The notes under the pieces are model-generated. The model was not told where the DNA came from and ran no database searches. It saw only the letters and a list, made by a program, of their open reading frames with translations. A program made the translations under genes and the position numbers. Shown one piece after another: positions 39,901 to 48,932 of a DNA stretch of 64,000 bases; the first letter of the stretch is position 1, and every line of letters starts with the position of its first letter. Where the stretch lies: assembly GCF_901709675.1 (NCBI RefSeq), contig NC_051092.1:13390491-13454490 (forward strand), given 5' to 3'. The DNA is from Syngnathus acus. Its lineage: Eukaryota; Chordata; Actinopteri; Syngnathiformes; Syngnathidae.

Positions 39901-42670
39901 TTTTTTTACTAAAGTGACATTGGAGGCTTTTTGTAAGCCAAATGATGTGGTAGCTGGGTTTTATCATCACACATTCACCCAACTTTTGTGCAGTCGTGTT
40001 AGTTATGTAACCTGAAACCGGGTCTAAAATTGTGTAACAAATCTAATCAGCCTGAGTTTTTGAGAGTACACTGACCCCTACTGGATAGAGCTGCAACTCA
40101 CTGGCTTGCGTGAATGTTTTTGCTTTGCCATTTAAAAACACAAGCCTAATACGTAATACAGACATAAAAAAAAAAAGACATCATTTGTCTGATTATGATC
40201 CAATGTTTAATTTCGTTATTCGTTGTCTGCTACCTGGTCATGCTCGATCGAATGTGAGACACTTGAACAGAGGAACTAAATAAAGTGTAAATAAATCTAT
40301 GAGAAAAACTAATTAACAGTATCACAGCACAGTATCAAGAGCATCAGCAACGAAGTGGGTGGAAAAACATCAGAGCAGCCTGTAACTTGTAAGCCACCTA
40401 CAAGGCCAATTGGCCAAAAATAGATGAAAAGCGACATCCTTCCATTTACCAAAAGTAGCGTTAACCACACCACCTCTTGGCCCAAATGACACATGGGGAA
40501 GGGGGGTGGGGGTTGTTTTGACTGCCATACATCTAACATCAGAACTACTAAACTAAATACATAACATTTATCGAAATCAAATCAAAACAGTGCTGACCTC
40601 ATTCATTTTGGGTAATCTAAAATAACTAGCCACAGTGTGTCTGCACAGTGCGTGTAGGGTGTCTTGTATTTGAGCTCTCCCAAGCAGGCCAATTGAGAGC
40701 TTTCGTTCTCTGCTACTGCCTTGACGTGCTCCTTGTGTTTAAGGCTAACCACAGGGCAGGGCGGTGCCTGCCCCCCTTTCCCAGAATAGGCTGGGGTTGT
40801 ATCTCCAAAAGAGCTGTGAAGGCTGCAATGCTGCCACAGCTCTGTGATCTTGTACACAAGTAGAAGCTCGAGCTGCGTTTGTGCAGCTTTTTAGCTCTGC
40901 GGAGCACCTGACAGGAGGCATGGCCTCGGGAAACATGTAAACCAGATGTTGACATAAAGACAAGGGTGTTATTTGCCTTTGCCATTTAGAATCAATTCGA
41001 TGTGGGCAACATCTCGACACAGATGTACTTAATACAGGTTTATTTATTGCTGGTGTTTGCAAAAAAAAAATAAAAAACACCAAGGAAGACTCGGCGCAAT
41101 ATTAAATAACAATTGCAATAGAGAGAGAAAAATATCAAATAGTTCATCCCATCTGTGACTACTAATGAATGCTCTTCATTGTTTTTACTAGTTGAAACAT
41201 GAAATGTCCAACATCATCAAGGGCATGATCACCCACTACACCGGCCAGAACAAAACCACAGAGCACACTTGGGACTACATCCAGAAATCTGTGAGTTGTC
41301 GCACATGACCAAGTTTCGCTTTGAAGTTTGCAGACAGGTTCTGATTCAACCGTGGAAAATGACATGAGACAAGATCAGCGAGATCAGGTGTAGTTTGTTG
41401 TCGCACTTCCCACTCACTTCCCACATCTCGCCTCTTGTCACAGATGAAGTGCTGTGGGTGGACGGGGCCTGGCAACTGGTCTGACAATATGGTGATCAAG
41501 AACAGCTCCCAGCACCTCTATCCGTGTTCCTGTCGCAACGAGTCCTTGCCCGGCACTTACATCAGGGAGGGGGGCCTTTGTGACCATCTCTCCTCGGAAC
41601 TTCCCGTCTACCAAACGGTACGGTTTGTTGATGCTTGCTTGTGAAGGCCTCAACTTGCTGAGTCTGCTGATCTTTTCAGCTTTTCCTGTGTTTTTGCTTT
41701 GCTCTTGCCAATGTTTGGCTTTGGGGTTTTCATTGGCCCAGGCTATGCTGCACATCCGCTACGGCTTGCTATTTTTTCCCTTTCACTCTCAATGTCTTCA
41801 TAATATGGGCAATTAATTGTGTGCGTGCGTTTTTTTTTGGTTTTTAATCATGTCCCTGCTGATTTGCATTGCCTCCACTAACAAGACAGCTGCAAAAAAA
41901 GAGGAACTGATTTACATAAACAGTGTGAGGTTTGCTATCTTCAGCATGCACACTGATTTGTATTTTGACAAAAGTGACATTTTTCTAAGGGGGAGCATTA
42001 TTAGTACTTTTTTTTTAGAGGTAGGTGTTTCTATGAAAATTGATGCAAATTAATCTTCAAGAAAAACATGTTTCAAAGGTGGTTTAGTAATGGGAAGAAT
42101 AAAGCAAATCCCACGAGAGGAAGTAAAGGAAAACTTGAACTAGGGACGACACCGTGAAGAAATCAACATCAACATTTTGTGCTGTTTCTTTTTGAAAAGA
42201 GTCTGCCACTCCCCCTTTGTTAACCTTTTTTTGGGGGGGGGTCATCTTTGTCTCCTTTCTACTTGCTTCCTTAGGGCTGCATGACCAGTGTGGAGAATTG
42301 GCTCCTGGACAACTGTGGAGTTATTCTGGGAATATGTGTCGGGGTGGCTGTCGTAGAGGTATCCATTTTCTCTTCATAGTAGCACTGAAGCAGTAGATGG
42401 TTCTCCTCCTCCTCTGACTTGAGGAAAATTTTGTGTTGTGTTTGCACTACGCCACACAATTTCCTTCAAATTGATCTATGCGGTGACTGCGAATAGCATA
42501 GTAATTGTAATATTGTATTGTATTGTAAAATTGTAATGCATGTATGATGACACTTATACATGTCATTGATTTATTTTTTTCTCCCGCGCCAGCTTCTTGG
42601 GATGATCCTCTCCATGTGTCTGTGCAAGAGTGTCGTACAGGAGGATTATACCAAAGTACCTAAATACTGA
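33847..42670 (+). CDS. cd82: CD82/KAI1 tetraspanin, eight coding exons
   Basis: Joining 33847-33909, 34959-35031, 38492-38616, 39599-39673, 41192-41290, 41444-41617, 42275-42358 and 42593-42670 gives 771 nt, 256 residues and TGA (human CD82 has 267). The protein starts MSKGCITVTKYFLFLFNLIF, has four membrane segments, and a large extracellular loop with the tetraspanin CCG (148-150), a PCSC pair (173, 175) and further cysteines at 191, 205 and 217. Four N-glycosylation sequons occur at N132, N156, N165 and N177. It ends YTKVPKY, the Y-x-x-hydrophobic sorting motif of human CD82 (YSKVPKY). CD82 organises membrane microdomains with integrins and receptors and suppresses cell migration in mammals. 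Exon borders fall where the human ones do. With duplicated fish genes, cd82a versus cd82b cannot be decided here. Confidence 0.96.
33910..34958 (+). other. cd82: cd82 intron, coding exons 1-2
   Basis: About 1.05 kb. Nothing recognised beyond short homopolymer runs. Confidence 0.8.
34959..35031 (+). CDS. cd82: cd82 coding exon 2
   Basis: VFGALIMGFGLWVLFDTQSF followed by IAVL and one base of the next codon. Small extracellular loop region. Confidence 0.94.
35032..38491 (+). other. cd82: cd82 intron, coding exons 2-3
   Basis: 3.46 kb, the largest intron between coding exons. No exon-like frame or recognisable transposon seen. Confidence 0.8.
38492..38616 (+). CDS. cd82: cd82 coding exon 3
   Basis: Completes Gln46, then membrane segment 2 (ILIGVGSLSMAMGFFGCIGA) and EIRCLLGL, a signature block of tetraspanins. 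Confidence 0.94.
38617..39598 (+). other. cd82: cd82 intron, coding exons 3-4
   Basis: About 1 kb. A purine/G-rich patch lies at 39245-39325; nothing else identified. Confidence 0.8.
39599..39673 (+). CDS. cd82: cd82 coding exon 4
   Basis: 25 codons, membrane segment 3: FTCLLLILIAQVTAGVLIYF. Confidence 0.94.
39674..41191 (+). other. cd82: cd82 intron, coding exons 4-5
   Basis: 1.5 kb. A short stretch near 40770-40805 (agaataggctggggttgtat) looks like a dispersed-repeat scrap. No gene seen. Confidence 0.7.
41192..41290 (+). CDS. cd82: cd82 coding exon 5
   Basis: 33 codons, start of the large loop, with sequon NKT at residue 132. Acceptor tttttactag. Confidence 0.93.
41444..41617 (+). CDS. 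cd82: cd82 coding exon 6
   Basis: 58 codons. MKCCGWTGPGNW carries the CCG motif, PCSC follows, and LPVYQT ends it. This exon is shorter than in human and accounts for most of the length difference. Confidence 0.94.
41618..42274 (+). other. cd82: cd82 intron, coding exons 6-7
   Basis: 657 bp with no features beyond T and G runs before the acceptor. Confidence 0.8.
42275..42358 (+). CDS. cd82: cd82 coding exon 7
   Basis: 28 codons, GCMTSVENWLLDNCGVILGI then CVGVAVVE: end of the large loop and start of membrane segment 4. Confidence 0.94.
42593..42670 (+). CDS. cd82: cd82 coding exon 8 (terminal)
   Basis: LLGMILSMCLCKSVVQEDYT then KVPKY and TGA. Membrane-proximal cysteines are likely palmitoylation sites, by family knowledge. 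Confidence 0.95.
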   Translation, partial: LLGMILSMCLCKSVVQEDYTKVPKY

Positions 42671-42746
42671 AGTGCCACCCACACAAACATACGTATGTGT
42701 ACGTGGATGGACTCCTTTACGCTCTCACACCTTATCTCACATTCCT

Positions 42747-42797
42747 ACACAAACACACACATGTGCGCGCACACACACACTCACACACACACACAAA
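42747..42797. repeat. CA-rich microsatellite
   Basis: Imperfect CA repeat with an internal atgtgcgcgc interruption, at the start of the cd82 3' UTR. Confidence 0.85.
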
Positions 42798-43846
42798 GAG
42801 AGAAGTCTCTTGTATTGGAGGTTCTGTCTTGACGGCTGTGCAGATTTCTCACACCTTCAAACATGAAAAAATTCACAGATTGTTGACCATAGTGCGCAAG
42901 TTACCATTGTTGTCTTATAATAATAATTATTATTGTATATGTAATTTGAAAGGAGACCTTGTTTGTAGTTTATCCATTTGAAAGGTTGCAAACGCGAGTA
43001 CGATTTTTTTGTTGTTGTCTCTTTGGTGTTTCCTTCCGCTGACCTCAATGAAGCGCTTAACAGAGAGAGCGAGAGCACTTTAGCTAGATTTGATGCAGCC
43101 GAGCCACCGGAGACTCTCCTCACCTCGGAGCATCAAGATGAGTAGGAGATGAGAGGGTGCGAGTGGGCGTGTGTGGAATTAATCTCACGCTTCTATTCCC
43201 GCTGCCACCGGGTGGAGGAGAAAAACCCTTGGGCAGGGCATCTGCGGTGGAGGTTTTGGCTCACATCTCCAATTCCTCATACGCCTGCGCCACTCCTGTA
43301 TTTTTGAGTTTGCTAAAGGAGGCTTCATCTGCGTTTTTCTCAATGAAAAAGTTAGTGAACTGACAGTAGACTCTTGACTCTTTACTTCCTTGCTTGGTTT
43401 TCCTGATCTTCTGTTTTTCGGTCCCAACCCATTTCATTGGCAGATGACTTATTGAGCACATTGTACATGGACTCATGTCCTGTATTTGTTTTTTCTGTTA
43501 ATTTCAAAAAAGTATTGCTCTCCTAGATGTTGCTGTTCTTCTATGTGTTGATACATTTCAAATATGTTATTGTTTCATCTGCCAAATTGTAAAATTAATT
43601 TAACTTAAAGATGAAGGCTTTTTGCTGTTCTTGTCTTTTTTTTTTACACGTTGAAAGAAAAAAAAGTTTTTCAAAACAATTTATGTGGATTTGTAAGCCA
43701 TATTTGGTAAGAAACGTTTTGTATGTTTTGTTACTCTGAAAACAGGTAGAATTAAAGGGGTATCCACATTTGCTTCTTTGTTTCTTTTTTGTATGCTCAG
43801 GGTTGCACCATTGAAAACCAGTAGGTGGCAGTATAAACTAGGGCAA

Positions 43847-43852
43847 AATAAA
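43847..43852 (+). promoter_or_regulatory. cd82: Polyadenylation signal AATAAA (cd82)
   Basis: Canonical hexamer about 1.18 kb after the stop, with a GT-rich patch 15-25 nt on. Confidence 0.45.
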
Positions 43853-43870
43853 GATGGGCGAAAAGACCAA

Positions 43871-44320
43871 GTGGTTGTACTATATGTAGAGAAAAAAAAA
43901 AGGAAAAGTGTAATCATGATTTTTGACATCGGCCCTATAATTGTCTTGACTTCAATGTAGAAAGGACCAAGCCACTTTAGATAACACCATTACGTGCCCG
44001 TTATTTTCACATCAAGGCACAATCAAATATTGTCTAAAAAAAGGCCTTTAAATGGAGATGCAGCATTAGAATTCCTCATCGCTCCCTCAAGAGATCGCTC
44101 CAACTAATTCAACACGACTGCATCTGGCCATGCTGAATTATAATCATTTTACTCCTTATCATATTTCAGACAATGAACAGCAGCTGTCACAGCACATAAT
44201 TATTATTTGCATACTGAGCAAAAATTAAGCATGGTTAACTCTAGTAACTAATTCACGAACATGAGAGTTCAATTCATGTTGGACTTCTTTGCAAAATGTG
44301 TTCTTTTTAAAGACAAGGCT

Positions 44321-44397
<77 letters not shown>

Positions 44398-44606
44398 AAT
44401 TTAGATAGAAAAAAGAAAAAAGTCCTCCCATCAAGCAGCCGAAACAGTTCGCTTATGTGTCAGGACAATCCAGAAATCCAGATGGGAGCAGCTGGCCAAA
44501 AATTTCCGTGACTTGGTGACTGGCCGTGGCTGTTGACATGACTAACCACAGTGCTTTCCCATCCGAGACTGTTGGCAAAGATAGGGAAGTATTCGTGCGG
44601 CAGTCA
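43871..44606. other. Intergenic, between cd82 3' end and a transposon remnant
   Basis: No gene seen. Contains the TA microsatellite at 44327-44395. Confidence 0.6.
44327..44395. repeat. TA microsatellite (~34 repeats)
   Basis: An uninterrupted TA run, self-complementary and able to form cruciforms. Confidence 0.95.
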
Positions 44607-44749
44607 ATAGAGGCTTTGCAGTCACGTGGTTTTATCACGTGATTTTGTGTTATGCCGCCATCTTGGCGGTCAACTAGTCAGCTCGTTCCTACGTGTTTGT
44701 ATGGATTGTCTGATTTCTGCGCTACGTTTTCACCGATTTCTTCCGAATT

Positions 44750-44968
44750 ATGGCTGATTTGCTATCCAACGAAGTTAGGCATTTGGATGAAGACTCCAAG
44801 AATCGTCACAGAGAGAAGTTGAACCTTGTTGGCACAACGGATCCGTACCTTTTACCGAGAAGCATGCTAAAATCGCCCGAGCATTTTGCAACAGCCGACC
44901 TGCCTGAACGCTCATATCCAGATATTTATAATTACCTCGTCGATTTGTTTTGTAATGGCATTTCATAA
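44750..44968 (+). pseudogene. N-terminal fragment of a transposon protein (YqaJ-type partner?)
   Basis: 72 codons from ATG to TAA, beginning MADLLSNEVRHLDEDSKNRH, with TDPYLLP and YPDIYNYLVDLF. This start is familiar from multi-copy fish proteins that continue into a YqaJ-like nuclease region, but that region is absent here. Recognition is from memory and tentative. Confidence 0.5.
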
Positions 44969-45332
44969 CTTGACATATTAAAAAACTGAATAGAGTGAAA
45001 TCATTCAGATACTGTACCTGTCTGTTCAAGTTGCTACCATTTTTATTATTTGTTTATTTTTGCCTGATGCCACATCTGATTGGCTTGAAAACTTAACCAA
45101 GAAATATAATTCAATATTTACATTGATAACGTTTTCAAGCATCATGAAAAAATAAACACAAAATAAAAACGGGGGGGTGAACTGAAGAAATCATCCCATT
45201 CCCTGCCTTGCTGCTCTTGCTGCCTTTCTAAAAATGCACCCAGCATTTTCAACAATCATATTTGTATCATCCCATATTGTATTATTTCACATTTTGTGAA
45301 ACAAATCAGGGGTGAATAGTTTGTTTACATAC

Positions 45333-45510
45333 CTGATATGAAGTCCTCATTGCATACCCTTGTGTAAATCGTAGGTTTCCATCGTTCACGACGAATATCC
45401 GCGATCCATTTATCACGTTTTTTCATGTTCGCCGGAAATCTATAGAAGCTAAGATTTGGTTTATCGCCTCGTCTATTGCTACATCCAACAGCACAGCAGG
45501 TATCCGGCAT
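45333..45510 (-). pseudogene. THAP-domain exon of a transposase
   Basis: Minus strand from ATG at 45510: MPDTCCAVGCSNRRGDKPNL, then FYRFP, KRDKWI and RVCNEDF. The CCAVGC start, the FP and W residues and the final C fit a THAP finger (C2CH). The usual C-x2-H ends instead as C-x2-D here, losing the histidine ligand. The frame extends upstream to an ATG at 45600, which is probably leader. At 45332 a GT donor (caG|GTATGT on the minus strand) suggests the next exon was spliced on, and that part is deleted. Confidence 0.72.
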
Positions 45511-45643
45511 TTTTAAGCTCAAATAGCAGCAGATATAACAAGAAAGCGTGTGTGAGTCGTTGACCGGCACTGAAAAGTTGACCGCCATGATGGCCGCCAA
45601 GCTAATGTGGGTAGCTTGATGACGTCAGCTGCAAAGCCTCTAT

Positions 45644-47568
45644 TAAGTTTGCTGACGTACACTCAAGCGAATTGATCGATCGGTCATCCGAGCTGGACTT
45701 GGAAAACCACTGTCAAAATCATCGCTCTCGCCGAGTTATCAGGCAAGTTTGTTTAATTGATAGCACACTCAAAGTGCATTTTGATGCTTAATTCCTATTG
45801 CACAAACACACTATTAATCCAAAAGCTGTGTTTAGACGAGTGGGGACGCATAGAACATTATTGTAAAGAAACGGTTTGGCTTAATCTGCCACTTGAAGTG
45901 AAATTGGATCATTCGCCAAGATAGCTCTGCTGATTTTTCATTTGCCACTAATGTGCCACGGTACAGTGGTCGGAAATCACCCCTCTAGAACATCAACTCT
46001 TCTCCATCTTCATGACTTCGACGCGTAAATGATCGGCTCACAATGCCCCTCAATAAGACAGCCAGAGAGGATCAGCCCATGTCCATTAAGTATTTTAAAT
46101 TGTTTCCGTGATATTCCGAGAGGTGGCAAGTGGCGGCAGGTCGGTGGGTGTCCTCCGCCTCATTTCCTGCCCAGCGGAGTGAAGAATCCAACAGCAGTGG
46201 AAAATAACCATCCCTTTCTCAGTAGACCCCTGCGGGCTCTCTGCTCAGATTGCTTGATCCATTTTCTGGTCTACATGTTTTGCGGTCTTCTGCTGCGCAC
46301 GTGCGGCTTCTCTCCAGGTACCACAGACGCAAATCATATGTTAGGGTTACCAAAGGCTTTAAATTACTTGTAGTTGTGATCGGTAGTCTGCTCTGTCTAT
46401 ATACCAGCCCTTTGATGGACAGGCAATTGGGGCTGGCTTTCCCCTTCACTCAGCCGGGCTACGTTCCAGTTTTCCAGTGACCCTGAACAGGATAAGTGGT
46501 GTAGAACACAGATAGCTGGAGACTATAAATTTCTAAACATATACCAATGAACAATATTCAATATTCTTTTGAATCATCTAATTTTCCCCTTTGGCACCGA
46601 GCTCCATCTCTGATCGGAAGGAGGTTCTCTTCTTCGTCTCTAGACATGCCTATCAAACTTAAAGGCAGCAATTATAAAAGAGAGCAGACTGCTAAAAGAT
46701 AAGCCCAATCTCATTATTGATTGTTTCCTATGAATAAATGCATGAAGGAGACAAGCTGTCTTCCCTGTGAGCTTTTTGCTCCCATTTAACATTCAGCATT
46801 TCCTGCAATAAGTATTTAATACAATTAGGACTTAACATAATCAGCGTTACGAGCTCTAAAATATATATACGGTGTACGTCTTGTACAGTTCATAAAGGAT
46901 TCAGAATATCCACTGCTCACTTTTGATTGACACGCTTGCATCGAAGCTCAGTAGATTAGCTAAGGTTGCATTTATGCTTCTTTTATAAGGTGCTTCACGG
47001 ACATATGCTATTCTACCTGATGTGACGCAAATAATAAAACCACACGATATAGTCACACTAAAGATTCTCATAAAGTACTTGGAGGCACATATTATTTATC
47101 CTCTGCGAAGAGCGACTAGCCAGTCACAGTGTTTTTAGAGTGTGTGAGGAGGGAATGTTTTATTTTGTATGTTGGATTATTTGATCTGTCATCTTTCTTG
47201 TATTCACTGCAAAATGTAAAAAATGTGTTTCCATAATTTATACAGTACATCCCTGATATTCTATAACGATGTGAACCTGAAAAGTGTTATCAAATTCTAC
47301 TTCCAGCGTAGAAGATAGTACCTTACCACCTGATATCATCGTAAACTGAGCGATGCTAAAGGCTGAATGTTCCAATCCGCTTCTTCATTAGATTGTGCGA
47401 GCGCTGTCAGTGTTGTGGTCTTGGTGATGGATGGAGGTTGCCGCGCAGCTCCGGGCAGCACCGGGCTACTCATTAACCTATGGTAATGCACTTGTCACCC
47501 CCACACAGAAAAGGCCTTGGTGCTACATTTGTTACGCGAACCTCCATCTATCTCACTCTCGCTTATAG
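45644..47568. other. Intergenic, no gene recognised
   Basis: No exon with family resemblance found. A dispersed-repeat scrap lies near 46390-46505. Confidence 0.5.
46390..46505. repeat. Possible dispersed-repeat fragment
   Basis: Includes gaacaggataagtggtgtag, a phrase typical of the tail of a common fish interspersed repeat. Compare 5838-5910. Confidence 0.35.
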
Positions 47569-47618
47569 TTTCGAAGAAGAATGCTGAGTGTGTGCCAAGT
47601 TGACCACAGCAGATGGAG
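47569..47618 (+). other. Candidate exon ending in ATG GAG before a splice donor
   Basis: A pyrimidine-rich acceptor (ctcactctcgcttatag) is followed by 50 nt ending ATGGAG|gtgagt, a good start-codon exon with two codons (Met-Glu). TSPAN18, a CD82 neighbour in human, begins MEG, so this could be a tspan18 start, but no following exon lies in the window. An out-of-frame ATG at 47581 argues against it. Speculative. Confidence 0.22.
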
Positions 47619-48615
47619 GTGAGTGAATGCATCCTCTTCCTCGTCCTCTTATTCGAGCGACGGTATCTAATAGGATCGAGTGTTCCCTAACCTATTGGGA
47701 GCTGGGCTGATTTGAGTGTGTCAGCTCCCGCGGGGGTTGGGAGTGCTGCATTTGGACTACAAATGCGGCCGCCACTTCAAATTGGCAAGAGGTGCAATCA
47801 CGGCACGACTCGGGGTAAATGAGATTGTTCTCGCCAGTCGGACGGCGGTTAAGCGATACGCACCAACAGTCGTTTTATAATGTCTGCTGTGTCTTTACCG
47901 GATGTCTTCTTTACCTTCGCTCAATTCTCTTGCTTGCCATCAGGCCTGCGAGTCATTTATTTATTTTTGCGCGTTCCGTGCCAGGAACGTAGCGGAGAGC
48001 TCGCGGGAGCTTTAGGAAGTCTGTCTGGAGCCACGAGGGAGGCTTTGTGGAGAGATGGTAAATCAGTTTGGGGCTCTTGTGTTTGAAGCAGAAGGACACG
48101 AGGTCTGTGGTACTTTTGAGGCTGTTTAGTTTGGAGCTTTACAAGTAGCTGCCGTTATTCACTCTGTCAGCCGCTTGAGAGACGGGAGACGCCGAGTCCG
48201 CTCCCATCTGATGCTGAGCAGTCTTTGGAATTTACATTTTCCAGTGTTGGCAGCACTTGATCATGATTAAAGGAGGCGCGTGCGTGGTGCCGGGCCCGAC
48301 TCTTCTGTCGCTTTCATCCAACGCCTCGGCACTCTCTGAGGACAATCGAATGTGACTGTCTTCTTGTCCGTGGAAAATCATCGCTGTTTGTTTAAGTTGG
48401 ATAGCAGCTGCTTTCATTCAGGAAACACAGATAGAAAAGAAAAAAAGGAACACCTACACATGGAAGGGACCGGGCCTTCCTGTTTAACGAACTACCGCCG
48501 CTTCCTGAGGGGACCTTATCAAGAGACGCGGGTGACAAGTCTTTGTTCCTGTAGAGGGAAAAACCTGTACCATATTTTGACAACACACACATCCCGACTA
48601 TAGGATCGTTTAAGT
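47619..48615. other. Intergenic or intronic, GC-richer stretch
   Basis: CpG-containing patches around 47700-47780 and 47980-48060, with no confident coding exon. Confidence 0.4.
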
Positions 48616-48932
48616 CAGGGGTGTCAAACTCTAGCCCGTGGGCCAAATTTGGCCCGTAGTGTAATCATATTTGGCCCGTGAAGACAAATTGTGCATCGAC
48701 GTTATATGTCAACAGTGAAATTGCAAAGTGTCTTCACATTTAAAAAAATAGAGATGTTGCTGGCAATTTTTATTACCAGTCATCTTTTTTTTTTTATTTG
48801 AACATTTTTTTTATTCGTGTCCGATTTCAAAACGAGTTTGTTGTGTAGCTTGTACTGTATATAATATGAGACATTTATACATTTATTTGGGATACGATGC
48901 GGCCCGCGACAAAAATTACTTTGACACCCCTG
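48616..48932. mobile_element. hAT-like MITE, 317 bp
   Basis: Begins CAGGGGTGTCAAA and ends with its exact complement TTTGACACCCCTG. Subterminal ggcccg repeats occur near both ends. The eight flanking bases do not match well (gtttaagt versus gtgattga), so the target duplication has decayed or is absent. No coding capacity. Confidence 0.8.

Larger units (their letters stand above)
42671..43870 (+). other. cd82: cd82 3' UTR (inferred extent)
   Basis: Non-coding after the stop, with a CA-rich stretch near its start. The best polyadenylation hexamer is AATAAA at 43847. Earlier cleavage at weaker signals cannot be excluded. Confidence 0.5.
44609..45641. mobile_element. DNA transposon remnant, ISL2EU-like, with AT target duplication
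   Basis: Both ends, read inward, start AGAGGCTTTGCAG, and each end is flanked by AT. Next to each end lies a gene start pointing inward: a protein N terminus on the + strand at 44750 and a THAP-finger start on the minus strand. ISL2EU/IS4EU elements are known to carry two genes, a THAP-containing transposase and a YqaJ-nuclease protein. The arrangement fits an internally deleted copy of such an element. Both ends also carry a CCGCCAT/GGCGG motif resembling a YY1 site, and the right one a TGACGTCA, plausibly the element's promoters. The name rests on architecture; no database search was run. Confidence 0.72.

Noticed and set aside
44225-44434. YIYI-repeat peptide
   Set aside because: A translation of the TA microsatellite.
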